Part shown: piece by piece, positions 35,767 through 45,681 of the stretch
Position numbering within the stretch: position 1 is the stretch's first letter
How the letters are laid out: each line of letters opens with the position of its first letter
NCBI GenBank assembly: GCA_025059875.1
Contig: JANXCT010000003.1
Location: 68,176 to 132,175 of the forward strand
DNA from: Candidatus Kapaibacterium sp.
Lineage (GTDB): Bacteria > Bacteroidota > Ignavibacteria > Kapaibacteriales > HRBIN21
Length of the DNA: 64,000 nt
Direction: 5' to 3'
The notes under the pieces: generated by a model
The model's database searches: none
What the model saw: the letters and a program-made list of their open reading frames with translations, nothing else
Told to the model about the DNA's origin: nothing
Position numbers and translations under genes: made by a program

Positions 35767-37899
35767 ATGAAGGGCGTACTGCTCTGGCTTGTGTGGCTCC
35801 TGACCTTAGCAGCTTCGAGCATTGCCCAAGAGAGGACGACGACCAGAAGGCCAGCAGAGATGGCGCCACCAGACACAGCGGCCCTCCAGGAGTACCGCGA
35901 GCTTATAGCGCCGAAGCTGCATCTTCTGGCACAGTCATATGGGGATTCGGTCGTGCTGCGCTGGGCACCCTCCAACGCCCCGGCGTGGCGTGCGTACAAC
36001 CGTATTGGGTACATCGTGGAGCGGGCGCTTGTGGACACCACTGAGAGCGGTCCGCTCCGGTACGAACGGCTCACCCCGGAGCCCTTGAAGCCCTGGACGC
36101 TGGAGGAGTGGAGACGCCGCAGCCGGCCCGAGCAACAGTTCGCTGCCATTGCGGTGCAGTGCCTCTACGGGGCGCTCTCCATCCCGAACCCAAACACGAT
36201 GCAGAACTTCATTGACGCGGCCAGCGAGCTGGAGAACCGCTTCGGATTTGCCCTCTTCGCCGCTGACTGCGATGCGCACACGGCCAATGGTTTAGGGCTC
36301 AGGTGGGTGGACCGTGCCGTCCGCCAGGGGCAGGTGTGGGCGTACCGCGTCTTCCCGGCGCGGTTGGACTCCGTGTTCCTGCTGGACACTGCCTACGTGG
36401 TGGTCCACATTACCCCGTACCGACCCTGGCCGCCTGTGCTGGAGCTTACCGCCGAAGGGCAGGACCGCGAGATCACGCTCCGCTGGAAGAACTTCCCTGA
36501 GGGGGGCTACACGGGCTTCAACGTGTACCGCAGCGAACCAGGTGGCCGCCGCACGAAGCTCAATACTATGCCGATCGTACCGGCCACTCCCCGCGGCTGG
36601 TCCCAACGCATCGAGCCTTGGTTCAGCGACACAACGGCCCGCTGGGGCGTGGAGTACACCTACGAAGTCCGGGGCATCAACCCCTTCGGCGAAGAGGGCG
36701 AGCCTGCCGTGGTCCGCGCCAGTCTGCGCGACCGCACGCCACCCCCACTGCCTGTGCTGAAAAAGCCCATCCTCTACGGCATGACGATGGTGCGCCTGGA
36801 GTGGGAGATCAAGGAGACGCCCGACCTCAAGGGCTTCTTCGTGCTCAAGAGCGACAAGCCAGATCAAAACTGGCGCCTGCTCCACGACCAGCCCCTACCG
36901 CGCACGCAGCGAAGCTTCCTGGATACCCTTGCAGACCCCGACTTCCCCCACTACACCGTCATTGCCATTGACACGGCTAATAACTTCAGCGACTACCTGC
37001 CCATCTACGTGGACATCTACGACACTATCCCGCCAGCGCCCCCTACGGGCGTCCGCGGCACGATTGACACCAACGGTGTCGTCCGGCTGGAGTGGAACTT
37101 GGGCACAGAGCGTGACCTCCTGGGGTACCGCGTCCTCTGGGCCAACGACACCACGCACGAATTCACGCAGCGCACAAACCTCGTCTGGACCGACACCGTC
37201 TTCTACGACACGGTTGCCATCAACACGCTGACGGAGTACGTGTACTACCGCGTTGTGGCGGTGGACAACCGGTACTTCCACTCCGATCCATCGCCCATCA
37301 TTGCGCTGAAGCGGCCAGACGTTGTCCCGCCGGTAGCACCCGTCTTTACGGATGTGCGTGTCTTCGCAGACCGCGTCGTCCTGACGTGGAACCCTTCCAC
37401 CAGCACGGACGTTGCCAAGCACGTCCTCTACCGCCGTGCCCGAGGCGACACGGGCTGGACCGTCCGCGCCGAGCTCCCTGCTACCGCACAGCAGTTTACC
37501 GACACTGCCGTCGTTGAACGGGTGACGTACGACTACACCCTGGAGGCGGTGGACCGCACTGGCCTCCGTTCGGAACGGGCACTGCCGGTCCCGGCGCGCC
37601 CCTACGGCACCGTGGAGCGGCCGCCCGTGGAAAGTGTCCGCGCGGCGTATGATAGCGCCCGAGGGGTTGTTGTCGTGGAATGGAGCTACACCCCACGTTC
37701 CACCGAGCGCCACTGGTACGTCCTCTACCGCGCCGTTGACGACAACCCGCTGCAGATGTACCGCACCATCGATCCTCCGGCGCAGCGCTTCGTGGATGCC
37801 GAATTGGTCGGGCGTGGGCGCTACCGGTATGCCGTCCGTGTCATGACGGCGAACGGACAGTCCCCGCTGTCGGAGGAACAAGAGGTCGAAGTGCGGTAG
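35767..37899 (+). CDS. Secreted fibronectin type III repeat protein, partner of the giant protein
   Basis: A 710-residue protein with a signal peptide (MKGVLLWLVWLLTLAASSIAQ) and a very strong ribosome-binding site (GAGGGAGGGAACGGCC) 14 bases after the giant gene stop. An N-terminal domain reads DSVVLRWAPSNAPAWRAYNRI followed by IVERAL, a fibronectin-like start. Five or so typical fibronectin III domains follow from about 225 to the end, each with a VxLxW strand and YxYxVxA/VD element (ITLRWKNFPEGGYTGFNVYR, VVRLEWNLGTERDLLGYRVL, VVLTWNPSTSTDVAKHVLYR). PP(A/L)P linkers separate them. No catalytic domain and no T9SS tail. Tight spacing to the giant gene makes joint expression almost certain; a complex with it and the barrel is an inference. 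Confidence 0.88.
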   Translation: MKGVLLWLVWLLTLAASSIAQERTTTRRPAEMAPPDTAALQEYRELIAPKLHLLAQSYGDSVVLRWAPSNAPAWRAYNRIGYIVERALVDTTESGPLRYERLTPEPLKPWTLEEWRRRSRPEQQFAAIAVQCLYGALSIPNPNTMQNFIDAASELENRFGFALFAADCDAHTANGLGLRWVDRAVRQGQVWAYRVFPARLDSVFLLDTAYVVVHITPYRPWPPVLELTAEGQDREITLRWKNFPEGGYTGFNVYRSEPGGRRTKLNTMPIVPATPRGWSQRIEPWFSDTTARWGVEYTYEVRGINPFGEEGEPAVVRASLRDRTPPPLPVLKKPILYGMTMVRLEWEIKETPDLKGFFVLKSDKPDQNWRLLHDQPLPRTQRSFLDTLADPDFPHYTVIAIDTANNFSDYLPIYVDIYDTIPPAPPTGVRGTIDTNGVVRLEWNLGTERDLLGYRVLWANDTTHEFTQRTNLVWTDTVFYDTVAINTLTEYVYYRVVAVDNRYFHSDPSPIIALKRPDVVPPVAPVFTDVRVFADRVVLTWNPSTSTDVAKHVLYRRARGDTGWTVRAELPATAQQFTDTAVVERVTYDYTLEAVDRTGLRSERALPVPARPYGTVERPPVESVRAAYDSARGVVVVEWSYTPRSTERHWYVLYRAVDDNPLQMYRTIDPPAQRFVDAELVGRGRYRYAVRVMTANGQSPLSEEQEVEVR

Positions 37900-38009
37900 C
37901 AACACGAACGCATTCCTTTTGGGGCCTTACCCCTACGGTCTCAGCAGGACCCCACAAGCCACCGAAGGATGCCTGCCCTTTGCAGTGTCCTCGTAGCCTC
38001 TTGCGGCCC

Positions 38010-39288
38010 TCACCGCACGACTACGAACCGTTCAGCGGCCACCATCTCCCCGGCACGGGCGACGACCGTGACACCCCCGCAGGCAATGCCGGCAGCAGCA
38101 GCGACGCTATGCCGAAGGCTGGGACGTCACATCCTACCCCAGCAACACAACGCCCCAGCGTGTCCACGACTTCTACTCGCTCCAAGGTCCCCTCGTGCTG
38201 GACACGCACCTACCCCTGCCCCTCCACGGGTTGGGGTTCCACCCGCAGCAGAAGCAATGCCGCAGGGCTATTTGCCACCGGAGTTACTTCCTCCCGTATC
38301 CAGCAGGTAGGCCTCTAACCGCCTAGCCCTGGCGTTGTAGCCAGCACCGACGATGAAGCGACCATTCGAGGAGATCCCTCTCGGCCGATGTCAACCTGGA
38401 GCCATCCTGCAACAGACCGGCATAGAGGACGTTGAGGTCCTGCATCCCTGTCCCCTGCGTCCAGCGGAAGGCACGGGATTCATCTGATGTCACCTCCGCC
38501 GCTCCCACAACGACGCTGCCATCACCCGAGACATCGAGGGCACGACTATTCCCACCCCCAAGGCTGCCCAAATCTTGCATAGTTCCATTCCGCCAACGAA
38601 AGGCACGCCAGCGCGCTCCCGTTGCATCCATGGCCTCTCCAACGATGACCGAACCGTCCTGCGAGATACCGTTCGCCCGACTCATCCCATACCCCGGCAG
38701 CGAGCCGAGCGTTTGCATACCCGCCTCTGTCCATCGGAAGGCGGTGATGGAGAAACTGGTCGGGTCGAGCATATGGCCTGCAACGACAGCTCCATTCCCA
38801 GAAACCCCCCGGGCTTCACCTACCCTATCGCCTGAGATACTTCGCATCTCCCTAGCCCCGCCACCGAAAGGCCCGCTGCATTGGGACGGAGGTCCCCCCG
38901 TTGATACACCCACAATAACCGAGCCGTCGTCAGAAACATCGTACGCCACACTGGGGCTTACACCGAGCGTCCCCAAGTCTACCATCCCCGTCTGTGCTGT
39001 CCAACGAAAGGCCCGGATGGCACCATTAGCGCTGTCGGCCTCGCCGACGATGACCAGGCCGTTTGCCGAAACTGCGCGGGCGACACTACCCCGTCCCCCG
39101 AAAGTCCCCAGCTCCTGAATGCCCGTTGCCGCAGTCCAGCGGAATGCCTGTGCAAGTTCCGCGCCATCTGTCAGGTATCCGACGACCACCGAGCCATCGG
39201 CTGAGACGTCCAGAGCAACGCTGTACGGCTGGTTGCCCGTCCCCAGCCACACTAAGCGCTGCCCTACTGCCTCAGCGCAGAGCATCAA
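38010..39288 (-). pseudogene. Decayed HAF-repeat/T9SS protein
   Basis: Up to about 38385 the frame encodes seven HAF repeats (VSADGSVVVGY, ISQDGSVIVGEAMDATGARW, VSGDGSVVVGAAEV). An extra base near 38382 then shifts the frame. In the next frame the expected GISSNGRFIVGAGYNARARR and AYLLDTG are readable. A further shift near 38268 leads to NSPAALLLLRVEP, and then VEVVDTLGRCVAG and LPAG in another frame. A last shift near 38085 gives VTVVARAGEMVAAERFVVVR and a stop at 38010. These last parts are a T9SS sorting tail. The signal peptide is also interrupted by an in-frame TGA about 24 bases upstream of the 39288 start. With at least three frameshifts the gene is dead, unlike its paralogue at 24630-25961. 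Confidence 0.8.
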
Positions 39289-39445
39289 GACAGCTACTCA
39301 AAGCCCTGCCGCGCACCTCATTGGACCCTCCACGAGTTTGGTGGAACACCTCACGACGCCGTAAAAATTGTTGAGCGCGAAGCCCGTGGGGCAAATCTGC
39401 GCTTTCTCCTCTAGGAAAACGCTGCGGACCCGTTCCGCAGGAGCC

Positions 39446-40045
<600 letters not shown>

Positions 40046-40048
40046 CGC

Positions 40049-40369
40049 CTACAGCCGTGCCAGGTAGTCCACGCCCGCTGGGAACAGATGCTCCAGCGGC
40101 CTCAGCGTCTGCTGCACCATCTCCTGCGCTGCTTCCAGGGCCTTGTTGATGCCAGTAACGAGGAGGTGTTCCAGCGTCTGGGGGTCTTCCAGCGCATTAG
40201 GGGCAATGACGATATGGCGAACACGCAGATCGCCCCCGACGGTGACGCGCACCGCCCCTGCTCCGACATCAATGGTGACCGTTCTATGCACTGCTTCTGC
40301 TCGCAAGCGGGCAGCTTCCTGCTGCAGGCGCTGAATCTGTCCCAAGAGATGTCCCGGCGGGAAGATCAT
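40049..40369 (-). CDS. YbaB/EbfC nucleoid-associated protein
   Basis: A protein of 106 residues with the YbaB fold. The N-terminal helix GHLLGQIQRLQQEAARLRAEA is followed by VTIDVGAGAVRVTVGGDLRVRHIVI, the two-strand dimer core, then a long C-terminal helix (LEHLLVTGINKALEAAQEMV). These dimers bind DNA and help shape the nucleoid. I use the ATG at 40369; a GTG at 40387 would add six residues. Operon with recR. Confidence 0.9.
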   Translation of the reverse strand: MIFPPGHLLGQIQRLQQEAARLRAEAVHRTVTIDVGAGAVRVTVGGDLRVRHIVIAPNALEDPQTLEHLLVTGINKALEAAQEMVQQTLRPLEHLFPAGVDYLARL

Positions 40370-40441
40370 CGCAGCAGTGGACCTCACATGCCAACCACCC
40401 CAAAAATAGCACGCCTCTTTAGCTCACCGCCGTGACGCAGC

Positions 40442-40936
40442 TCAGTCTTCTGCCTCCCGCTCACCCAGCCGCCGGTCTACGAGGTAGAGTCCCAGGCCCG
40501 TATCTCCCGCCAGTCGAAGCTCCTCCAGCACCTGCCGAGCCTGGCTCTCTTCCTCCACCTGCTCTTCCACGAACCACTGCAAGAAGACCTGCGCCGAGTA
40601 GTCCTGCAGCTCGACAGCCCTCCGATACAGCTCGTGGATGCTTCTACTCACCCTCTGCTCGTGGGCAAGGGCTTGTTCAAAGAGCTTCCGAGGGGACTCC
40701 CACTCGGCTGGGGGTTGTTCTAACGCCATTAGGCGCGGAGCAACTCCGCGCTCCAGCAGGAAGTCAAAGATTTTGAGCGCGTGCTTGAGCTCCTCCTCCC
40801 ACTGCAGCCGGAGCCAATGCGCCATTCCTTGGAGTCCCTGTGAGGCACAGTACCCGGCCATTGCGAGGTAAGTATAGGCCGAGGTGAACTCCAACTGCAT
40901 CTGCTGCCGGAAGCCCTCTTGGAGCTCGGGATGCAT
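40442..40936 (-). CDS. Ferritin (Ftn-type iron storage protein)
   Basis: A 164-residue four-helix ferritin. Iron-centre ligands are visible: LEFTSAYTYLAMA with Glu near 17, WEEELKHALKIFDFL with the Glu and His of helix B, and helix C/D residues in LAHEQRVSRSIHEL and QWFVEEQVEEESQARQVL. There is no haem Met as in bacterioferritin, so I call it Ftn. The start at 40936 has GGGGAATTCGGC before it and matches the family N-terminus. It oxidises and stores iron and so limits hydroxyl radical formation. Confidence 0.93.
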   Translation of the reverse strand: MHPELQEGFRQQMQLEFTSAYTYLAMAGYCASQGLQGMAHWLRLQWEEELKHALKIFDFLLERGVAPRLMALEQPPAEWESPRKLFEQALAHEQRVSRSIHELYRRAVELQDYSAQVFLQWFVEEQVEEESQARQVLEELRLAGDTGLGLYLVDRRLGEREAED

Positions 40937-41064
40937 GCCGAATTCCCCACGCATTCTCACACAGCGGTAGAAACGCAGACGGCTACTCGTTATTGGTGGC
41001 ATGCCCGAAAAGCCACCATGGGCGCGTAATTTCGTACGTGGTGCCACAGAAAAGCTGCACAGTG

Positions 41065-42205
41065 ATGTTCGAGCCCTTCAAGCAGCGCCTCCAGGAGCTG
41101 TCCGAGCGCGTAGAGTCACTACGAGGCTATCTTTGACCCCGCAGCGTTGGCAGACCGCGAAGCTGCATGCGAGGCTGAACTCCATTCATCCGAGGTCTGG
41201 GAGAACCCTCGCCGCCTCCAGAAGCTCCATCGCCAACTCCGGGTCCTCCGCGAAGAGCGACAGCAGTGGGAACGCGTCCAACGCCTCCTCAGCGACGTTG
41301 CAGCGCTCATTGAGCTGGCCGAAGAAGCGCGGGACTTGAGCCTCAGCGCGGAGTTGGAGCGGGAACTCGGCAAGCTGAGACAAGTCGTCGAAGCATTGGA
41401 GCTCCGCTACCTCCTCTCGGACCCCGATGACTCCCGCGATGCTCTACTGACGATCCACGCCGGAGCTGGCGGGACGGAAGCCCAAGACTGGGCTGAGATG
41501 CTGTTGCGGATGTACACCCGCTGGGCAGAACGCCACGGCTACACGGTAGAGCTGGTGGACCTGCTGGAAGGAGAGGAGGCGGGGATTAAGTCAGCTACTC
41601 TGGAGATCCGCGGACCCTACGCCTACGGCTACCTGAAGGCAGAGAGTGGCGTCCATCGGCTCGTACGTATCTCACCCTTCGATGCTAATGCGCGTCGGCA
41701 CACTTCCTTTGCCTCCGTCTTTGTCTACCCACTGGTGGAGATCGACGACACCATCGTCATTCGCCCGGAGGAGCTGGAGATTGAGACCTTCCGTGCTAGC
41801 GGGCATGGTGGGCAGAACGTTAACAAAGTAGAGACGGCCGTCCGCATCCGCCACATCCCCACGGGAATTGTCGTCACCTGCCAGCAGGAACGTTCCCAAC
41901 ACCAGAACCGCGAACGAGCGCTGAAGATTCTGCGGGCGAAGCTGTACCAGAAGAAGTTGGAAGAGCAGGCTGCTGCGCGGGCAGCGCTGGAGAAGACGAA
42001 GCGGAAGATTGAGTGGGGGAGCCAAATCCGTTCCTACGTCCTCCACCCGTACCTGATGGTGGCAGACCACCGGACAGACTTCAAGACCAGCGACGCCTAT
42101 GCCGTTCTCGACGGGGAGCTGGACGAGCTTATCAAGGCGTATCTCCTGGCCCAGGCAGCCGAGCGCTCTCAAGCCAATCCTTCTGACACTGAGTCAGTAC
42201 GCTAG
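41065..42205 (+). CDS. prfB: Peptide chain release factor 2, expressed by programmed +1 frameshift
   Basis: RF2 recognises UGA/UAA stop codons. The gene consists of a 23-codon opening frame (41065-41133, [18 protein letters not shown] then LRGYL) ending at a TGA (41134-41136), and a second part in the +1 frame from GAC at 41135 to 42205, 379 residues in total. The second part carries the SPF stop-codon recognition tripeptide ([13 protein letters not shown]) and the catalytic GGQ ([14 protein letters not shown]). LRGYL-(frameshift)-D is the same junction as in E. coli prfB. A GTG directly before the ATG could also start translation. It is convergent with ftsZ, with 7 bases between the stops. 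Confidence 0.96.
41122..41137 (+). promoter_or_regulatory. Programmed +1 frameshift signal of prfB
   Basis: CGAGGC, a Shine-Dalgarno-like element inside the gene, is followed by TAT, then the slippery CTT-TGA-C. When RF2 is scarce, ribosomes pause at the UGA and slip from CUU to UUU, continuing with GAC; when RF2 is plentiful they stop. The layout is the classical autoregulatory one, with a weaker internal Shine-Dalgarno than the AGGGGG of E. coli. Confidence 0.93.
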
Positions 42206-42212
42206 CCCGTGC

Positions 42213-43436
42213 TCAGTCAACGAGCTTCCGCAAGAACGCAGGCTGCTCTAACACACTGCTACTGGCTGAGACGACCCGTACGCTACCGCGCCGCAAGAAA
42301 GCAGGCTCGTCGTACATCTGAAGCTCCTGCGCGCCGACGGGACTGGAAGCAGGGATGGCTTGACGAGGATAGCCTCCGCTAGTAGCGACAGCAGCAGCCT
42401 CTTGCATCGCAGGGAATGCTTCCTGGACGTGCAGCTCAGAGACCGATACAGCAGACGTCGCAAAGCCCGTCGCTACCAAGGTGATGCTAATCTCCTCGCA
42501 GGGTTCATCCCTCATGACGATGCCGTGGATGATGTTAGCTTCACTGCCAGCAGCTTCCTCAATGAGCTGCATAGCCTCCGAGACTTCATACATCGCCAGG
42601 TCCGAGCCGCCAGTAATGTTGACCAGCACTCCACGCGCCCCTGCAATGGTAATCCCCTCCAGGAGCGGTGAATTGAGAGCAGCCTGAACTGCCTCAATAG
42701 CCCGGTGTTCACCGCGTCCCCAGCCCATCCCCATGAGGGCATCTCCCATGCCCTTCATGATCGTCCGCACATCGGCGAAATCGACGTTGATGTAGCCGCA
42801 GCCCGCGACGATATCTGCAATTCCGCGGGTTGCGTTGTAGAGCACCTCGTCAACCCGCTGGAAGGCCTCCCGGACGCTGGTATTCCGGTCAATGATGCTG
42901 AGGAGACGCTGGTTGGGCACGATGATGAGAGCATCCACATGCTTCCGCAGCTCAGCGATCCCAGCCTCTGCAACTTGCATCCGATGCCGTGCCTCCCACT
43001 GGAAGGGCTTCGTCACAATAGCCACCACTAATGCACCCAGCTCCTGCGCAATACGGGCCACAACCGGTGCTCCCCCTGTTCCTGTACCGCCCCCCATACC
43101 AGCCGTAATGAAGACCATATCGCTGCCAACCAGAGCATCGCGAATCTCGTCAGCGCTCTCCTCCGTTGCCTGCCGCCCTACAGCAGGATCAGAACCTGAT
43201 CCCAGGCCTCGCGTTAACTCTTTGCCCAGTTGGATTTTGACCGGTGCCCGATTGACTGCCAACGCTTGGATATCCGTGTTCGCCGCGATGAAATCAACGC
43301 TCCGAAGGCCACGTTCAATCATCGTATTGATGGCATTCCCGCCAGCGCCTCCAATACCGATCACTCGAAGGCAGGCACCATGCCGTATCGTTGGTTCCAA
43401 AGCGATCATGGCGCCCTCGGTTTGTAGGTTGGACAT
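42213..43436 (-). CDS. ftsZ: Cell division protein FtsZ
   Basis: A 407-residue tubulin homologue that polymerises with GTP to form the division ring. The T1 loop region is VIGIGGAGGNAINTMI, the tubulin signature GGGTGTGGAP is at about 115-124, and the T7 loop is near YINVDFADVRTIM. After a variable linker of about 50 residues comes the C-terminal peptide. Two similar copies of it occur, DEPAFLRR and EQPAFLRKLVD; the last is the normal binding site for FtsA and other partners. Last gene of the ftsQ-ftsA-ftsZ run, 4 bases after ftsA. Confidence 0.98.
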   Translation of the reverse strand: MSNLQTEGAMIALEPTIRHGACLRVIGIGGAGGNAINTMIERGLRSVDFIAANTDIQALAVNRAPVKIQLGKELTRGLGSGSDPAVGRQATEESADEIRDALVGSDMVFITAGMGGGTGTGGAPVVARIAQELGALVVAIVTKPFQWEARHRMQVAEAGIAELRKHVDALIIVPNQRLLSIIDRNTSVREAFQRVDEVLYNATRGIADIVAGCGYINVDFADVRTIMKGMGDALMGMGWGRGEHRAIEAVQAALNSPLLEGITIAGARGVLVNITGGSDLAMYEVSEAMQLIEEAAGSEANIIHGIVMRDEPCEEISITLVATGFATSAVSVSELHVQEAFPAMQEAAAVATSGGYPRQAIPASSPVGAQELQMYDEPAFLRRGSVRVVSASSSVLEQPAFLRKLVD

Positions 43437-43440
43437 ACCG

Positions 43441-44679
43441 CTACCACTCCGTGAAGAGTGCTTTCAGACGCTGGAAGAGTGAGCGCTTCCGAGGCTGTGG
43501 CTGGTTTCGCTGCTCTAAAGCAAACAAGACCAGCCCAACAGCGGTTGAGTACATTGGATGAGCTATCTCCGAGGCTAGGCCGCCACAGGCCGTCGGGAAG
43601 CCAATCTTGACCGGCATCTGGAGGACCCGTTGCGCTAACTCGTCGACGCCTCGTAGAAGAGCTGTCCCGCCCGTCAGCACCACCCCAGCCGGCAGCCGGT
43701 TGAGATATCCAGCACGGTGTATCTCTCCGAGCACGAACTCCAGGATCTCCTCCACGCGCGGTTGGATGATCTGGCAGAGGAGGCTCTTGCTAATCTCCAT
43801 CGGCCTCCGTCCCCCGATGCCGGGGATAGAGAAGAGCTCGTCGTGGAGGATGCTCTCCGACAGAGCGTGTCCGTAGCGCTGCTTGATCTCCTCAGCCTGC
43901 GCTGCAATAATCCCGAGGCCACGTCGGATGTCATCGGTGATCTGTCGCCCGGCAATCCCAAACATTGCCGTATACCGCAACACCCCCTCCTCGAAAATGG
44001 CGATGTCGGTCGTGCCCCCACCAATGTCCACTAGCGCCACTCCAACCTCGCGCTCCTCAGGCTCTAAGACAGCATAACTGCTGGCAAGGGGCTGAAGCAC
44101 GACGTGCTCCACGTGGAGTCCAGCACGCTCAACACACCGAAAGAGGTTCTGGAGTGCTGTCGATAATGCCGTAACGATGCAGACTCGCGCTTCCATACGG
44201 ACTCCGCTCATTCCGACCGGATCGGAGATGCCGTCCTGGCCGTCCACGATGTACTCTTGGGGGATGAGGTGGAGAATCACCCGATCCGGTGGCAATGCAA
44301 CCCTCCGGGCCTCCTCCAACAGCCGGGCAACGTCATCGGCTGTGATGACTCGATGGGGATTGGAGATGGCAACGACGCTGTGCGTCTGCTGAGCCCGCAC
44401 ATGGTCTCCGGCAATCCCAACGGTGACGCGCTCAATTCGAATACCCGAGCGCTGCTCGGCCTGTTCTACCGCCCGCGTAATCGAGTGGATGGTCTTCTCG
44501 ATGTTGACGACCACACCGCGGTTTAGACCTTCACTGGCAGCAGTACCGATACCAAGCACTTGTAGCTCCCTGCTCTCTGGCTGGCGCTGGGCAACCAAGG
44601 CGCAGACCTTTGTGGTGCCGATATCTAAGCCGACAACGATATCCTGCGTCTGCTGTTGGCGGTTCATCTCGCGCCTCAT
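43441..44679 (-). CDS. ftsA: Cell division protein FtsA
   Basis: A 412-residue actin-like ATPase tethering FtsZ to the membrane. Motifs are IVVGLDIGTTKVCALVA (phosphate 1), ALVDIGGGTTDIAIFEEG (phosphate 2) and GVVLTGGTALLRGVDELA (adenosine). The C-terminal end RSLFQRLKALFTEW is the amphipathic membrane-targeting helix. I start at the ATG at 44679, which overlaps the ftsQ stop as ATGA, in preference to the ATG four codons later or far upstream starts. Translational coupling to ftsQ is likely. Confidence 0.97.
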   Translation of the reverse strand: MRREMNRQQQTQDIVVGLDIGTTKVCALVAQRQPESRELQVLGIGTAASEGLNRGVVVNIEKTIHSITRAVEQAEQRSGIRIERVTVGIAGDHVRAQQTHSVVAISNPHRVITADDVARLLEEARRVALPPDRVILHLIPQEYIVDGQDGISDPVGMSGVRMEARVCIVTALSTALQNLFRCVERAGLHVEHVVLQPLASSYAVLEPEEREVGVALVDIGGGTTDIAIFEEGVLRYTAMFGIAGRQITDDIRRGLGIIAAQAEEIKQRYGHALSESILHDELFSIPGIGGRRPMEISKSLLCQIIQPRVEEILEFVLGEIHRAGYLNRLPAGVVLTGGTALLRGVDELAQRVLQMPVKIGFPTACGGLASEIAHPMYSTAVGLVLFALEQRNQPQPRKRSLFQRLKALFTEW

Positions 44680-45467
44680 TGCAATGCTGTCTCCTGTTGG
44701 ACTAGTGGCCGTACGACGACAACCCCTCGCCAGCGCAGGTCCACCCACAGTGGCAGATCAGAGGCAGCGAACCGTCGAAAGTGCAGCCACTGGCGCCATT
44801 TGCTGAGCACCCGCCCAGTATCGCCGATGCAGAGGACAGTTCCATTACGCAGCTGGACATTCCAGCCGCAGAACTCATCCCAACGGATGACGGCAACAGA
44901 GTCACGTGGAACGTGACGGAGGAGGTGGAGGACAGCATCCCTTGCCGCTGTCCCCTCTGAAGGAAGCTCAACCCTCGGAATCTGGGTCAGAAGCCACTGG
45001 GACGGCACAGGCAGCACCGCTCCCGTCGCATCCAGCAGCCGAACACCGTTGGCCACCTGAAGTGCAGCCACGATGTCCCGCTCCTGGACAGCCACTTGGA
45101 CTACCCCAGGAGCACTCCAGTAAACATCAACGGAGGCAATCAACGGGTGTTGCTGGAGCGCCGCACGCCACTGTTCTAAGTCTACCTGCCCGTGGAGACG
45201 CTGTGCTGTTGGCAACAGCGCCAGCAGCTCCGTTGTATCTACGTGGTGAACACCCTCGAAGGAAACCCGCTGGATGGGCTGCCGCTGCCACCAAGCAACG
45301 GCCACGAGAATGGCCACTGCGACGAGTCCTACAGCCGCCCCCACGTAAGGTAGCACCCCCCTCTTCTGGGTCTTTCGCCCAGAAGGGGCCACCCTCGAAC
45401 GGGATGCGCCCTCCACCCCTCGCAGACGCGAGCTGTATTCTCGCCACTCCCTCATCTGCTGCTGCAT
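44676..45467 (-). CDS. ftsQ: Cell division protein FtsQ/DivIB
   Basis: A 263-residue bitopic protein of the divisome. A basic cytoplasmic N-terminus is followed by one membrane span (VGAAVGLVAVAILVAVAWW), then a POTRA domain (IQRVSFEGVHHVDTTELL ... HPLIASVDVYWSAPGVVQV) and a beta domain to the end. The sequence is only weakly conserved, as usual for FtsQ; position just before ftsA supports the call. The SRP RNA gene lies 113 bases upstream on the same strand. Confidence 0.9.
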   Translation of the reverse strand: MQQQMREWREYSSRLRGVEGASRSRVAPSGRKTQKRGVLPYVGAAVGLVAVAILVAVAWWQRQPIQRVSFEGVHHVDTTELLALLPTAQRLHGQVDLEQWRAALQQHPLIASVDVYWSAPGVVQVAVQERDIVAALQVANGVRLLDATGAVLPVPSQWLLTQIPRVELPSEGTAARDAVLHLLRHVPRDSVAVIRWDEFCGWNVQLRNGTVLCIGDTGRVLSKWRQWLHFRRFAASDLPLWVDLRWRGVVVVRPLVQQETALQ

Positions 45468-45580
45468 ACCTACAGGAGTGCTGCAGCTCCTGCAGGCATT
45501 GAAGAAGACGCCACAAATTTAGCACAACAGGCACAAACCGTCAAGGCCCTGGCATGCCAGAAGATAGAAAGAACAAGGGG

Positions 45581-45674
45581 ACCAAGCCGACCGCGTCGCG
45601 CCGCCTCCAGGCCTACCGTTGCTTCCTTCCGGACCTGGCGGGGTTGAGCCTGTAGCAGCCGCGCGGGACTCGGT
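45581..45674 (-). ncRNA. ffs: Bacterial small signal recognition particle RNA (4.5S type)
   Basis: On the minus strand the highly conserved apical part reads CCAGGTCCGGAAGGAAGCA followed by ACGGTAGGCCTGG, with GGAAG tetraloop-type end and the two symmetric internal loops that bind Ffh. The ends pair (ACCGAG with CTTGGT), giving a single hairpin of about 94 bases, the short form without an Alu domain. The boundaries are set by that outer stem and may be off by a few bases. Confidence 0.93.
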
Positions 45675-45681
45675 CCCAGTG

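Noticed and set aside
37921-37933. GGGG-CCTTA-CCCC stem after the fibronectin gene as terminator
   Set aside because: Only four base pairs and no T-run; too weak to annotate.
40442-41047. Longer N-terminus for ferritin
   Set aside because: Residues before 40936 do not fit the ferritin fold, while the ATG at 40936 has a ribosome-binding site and the family start.
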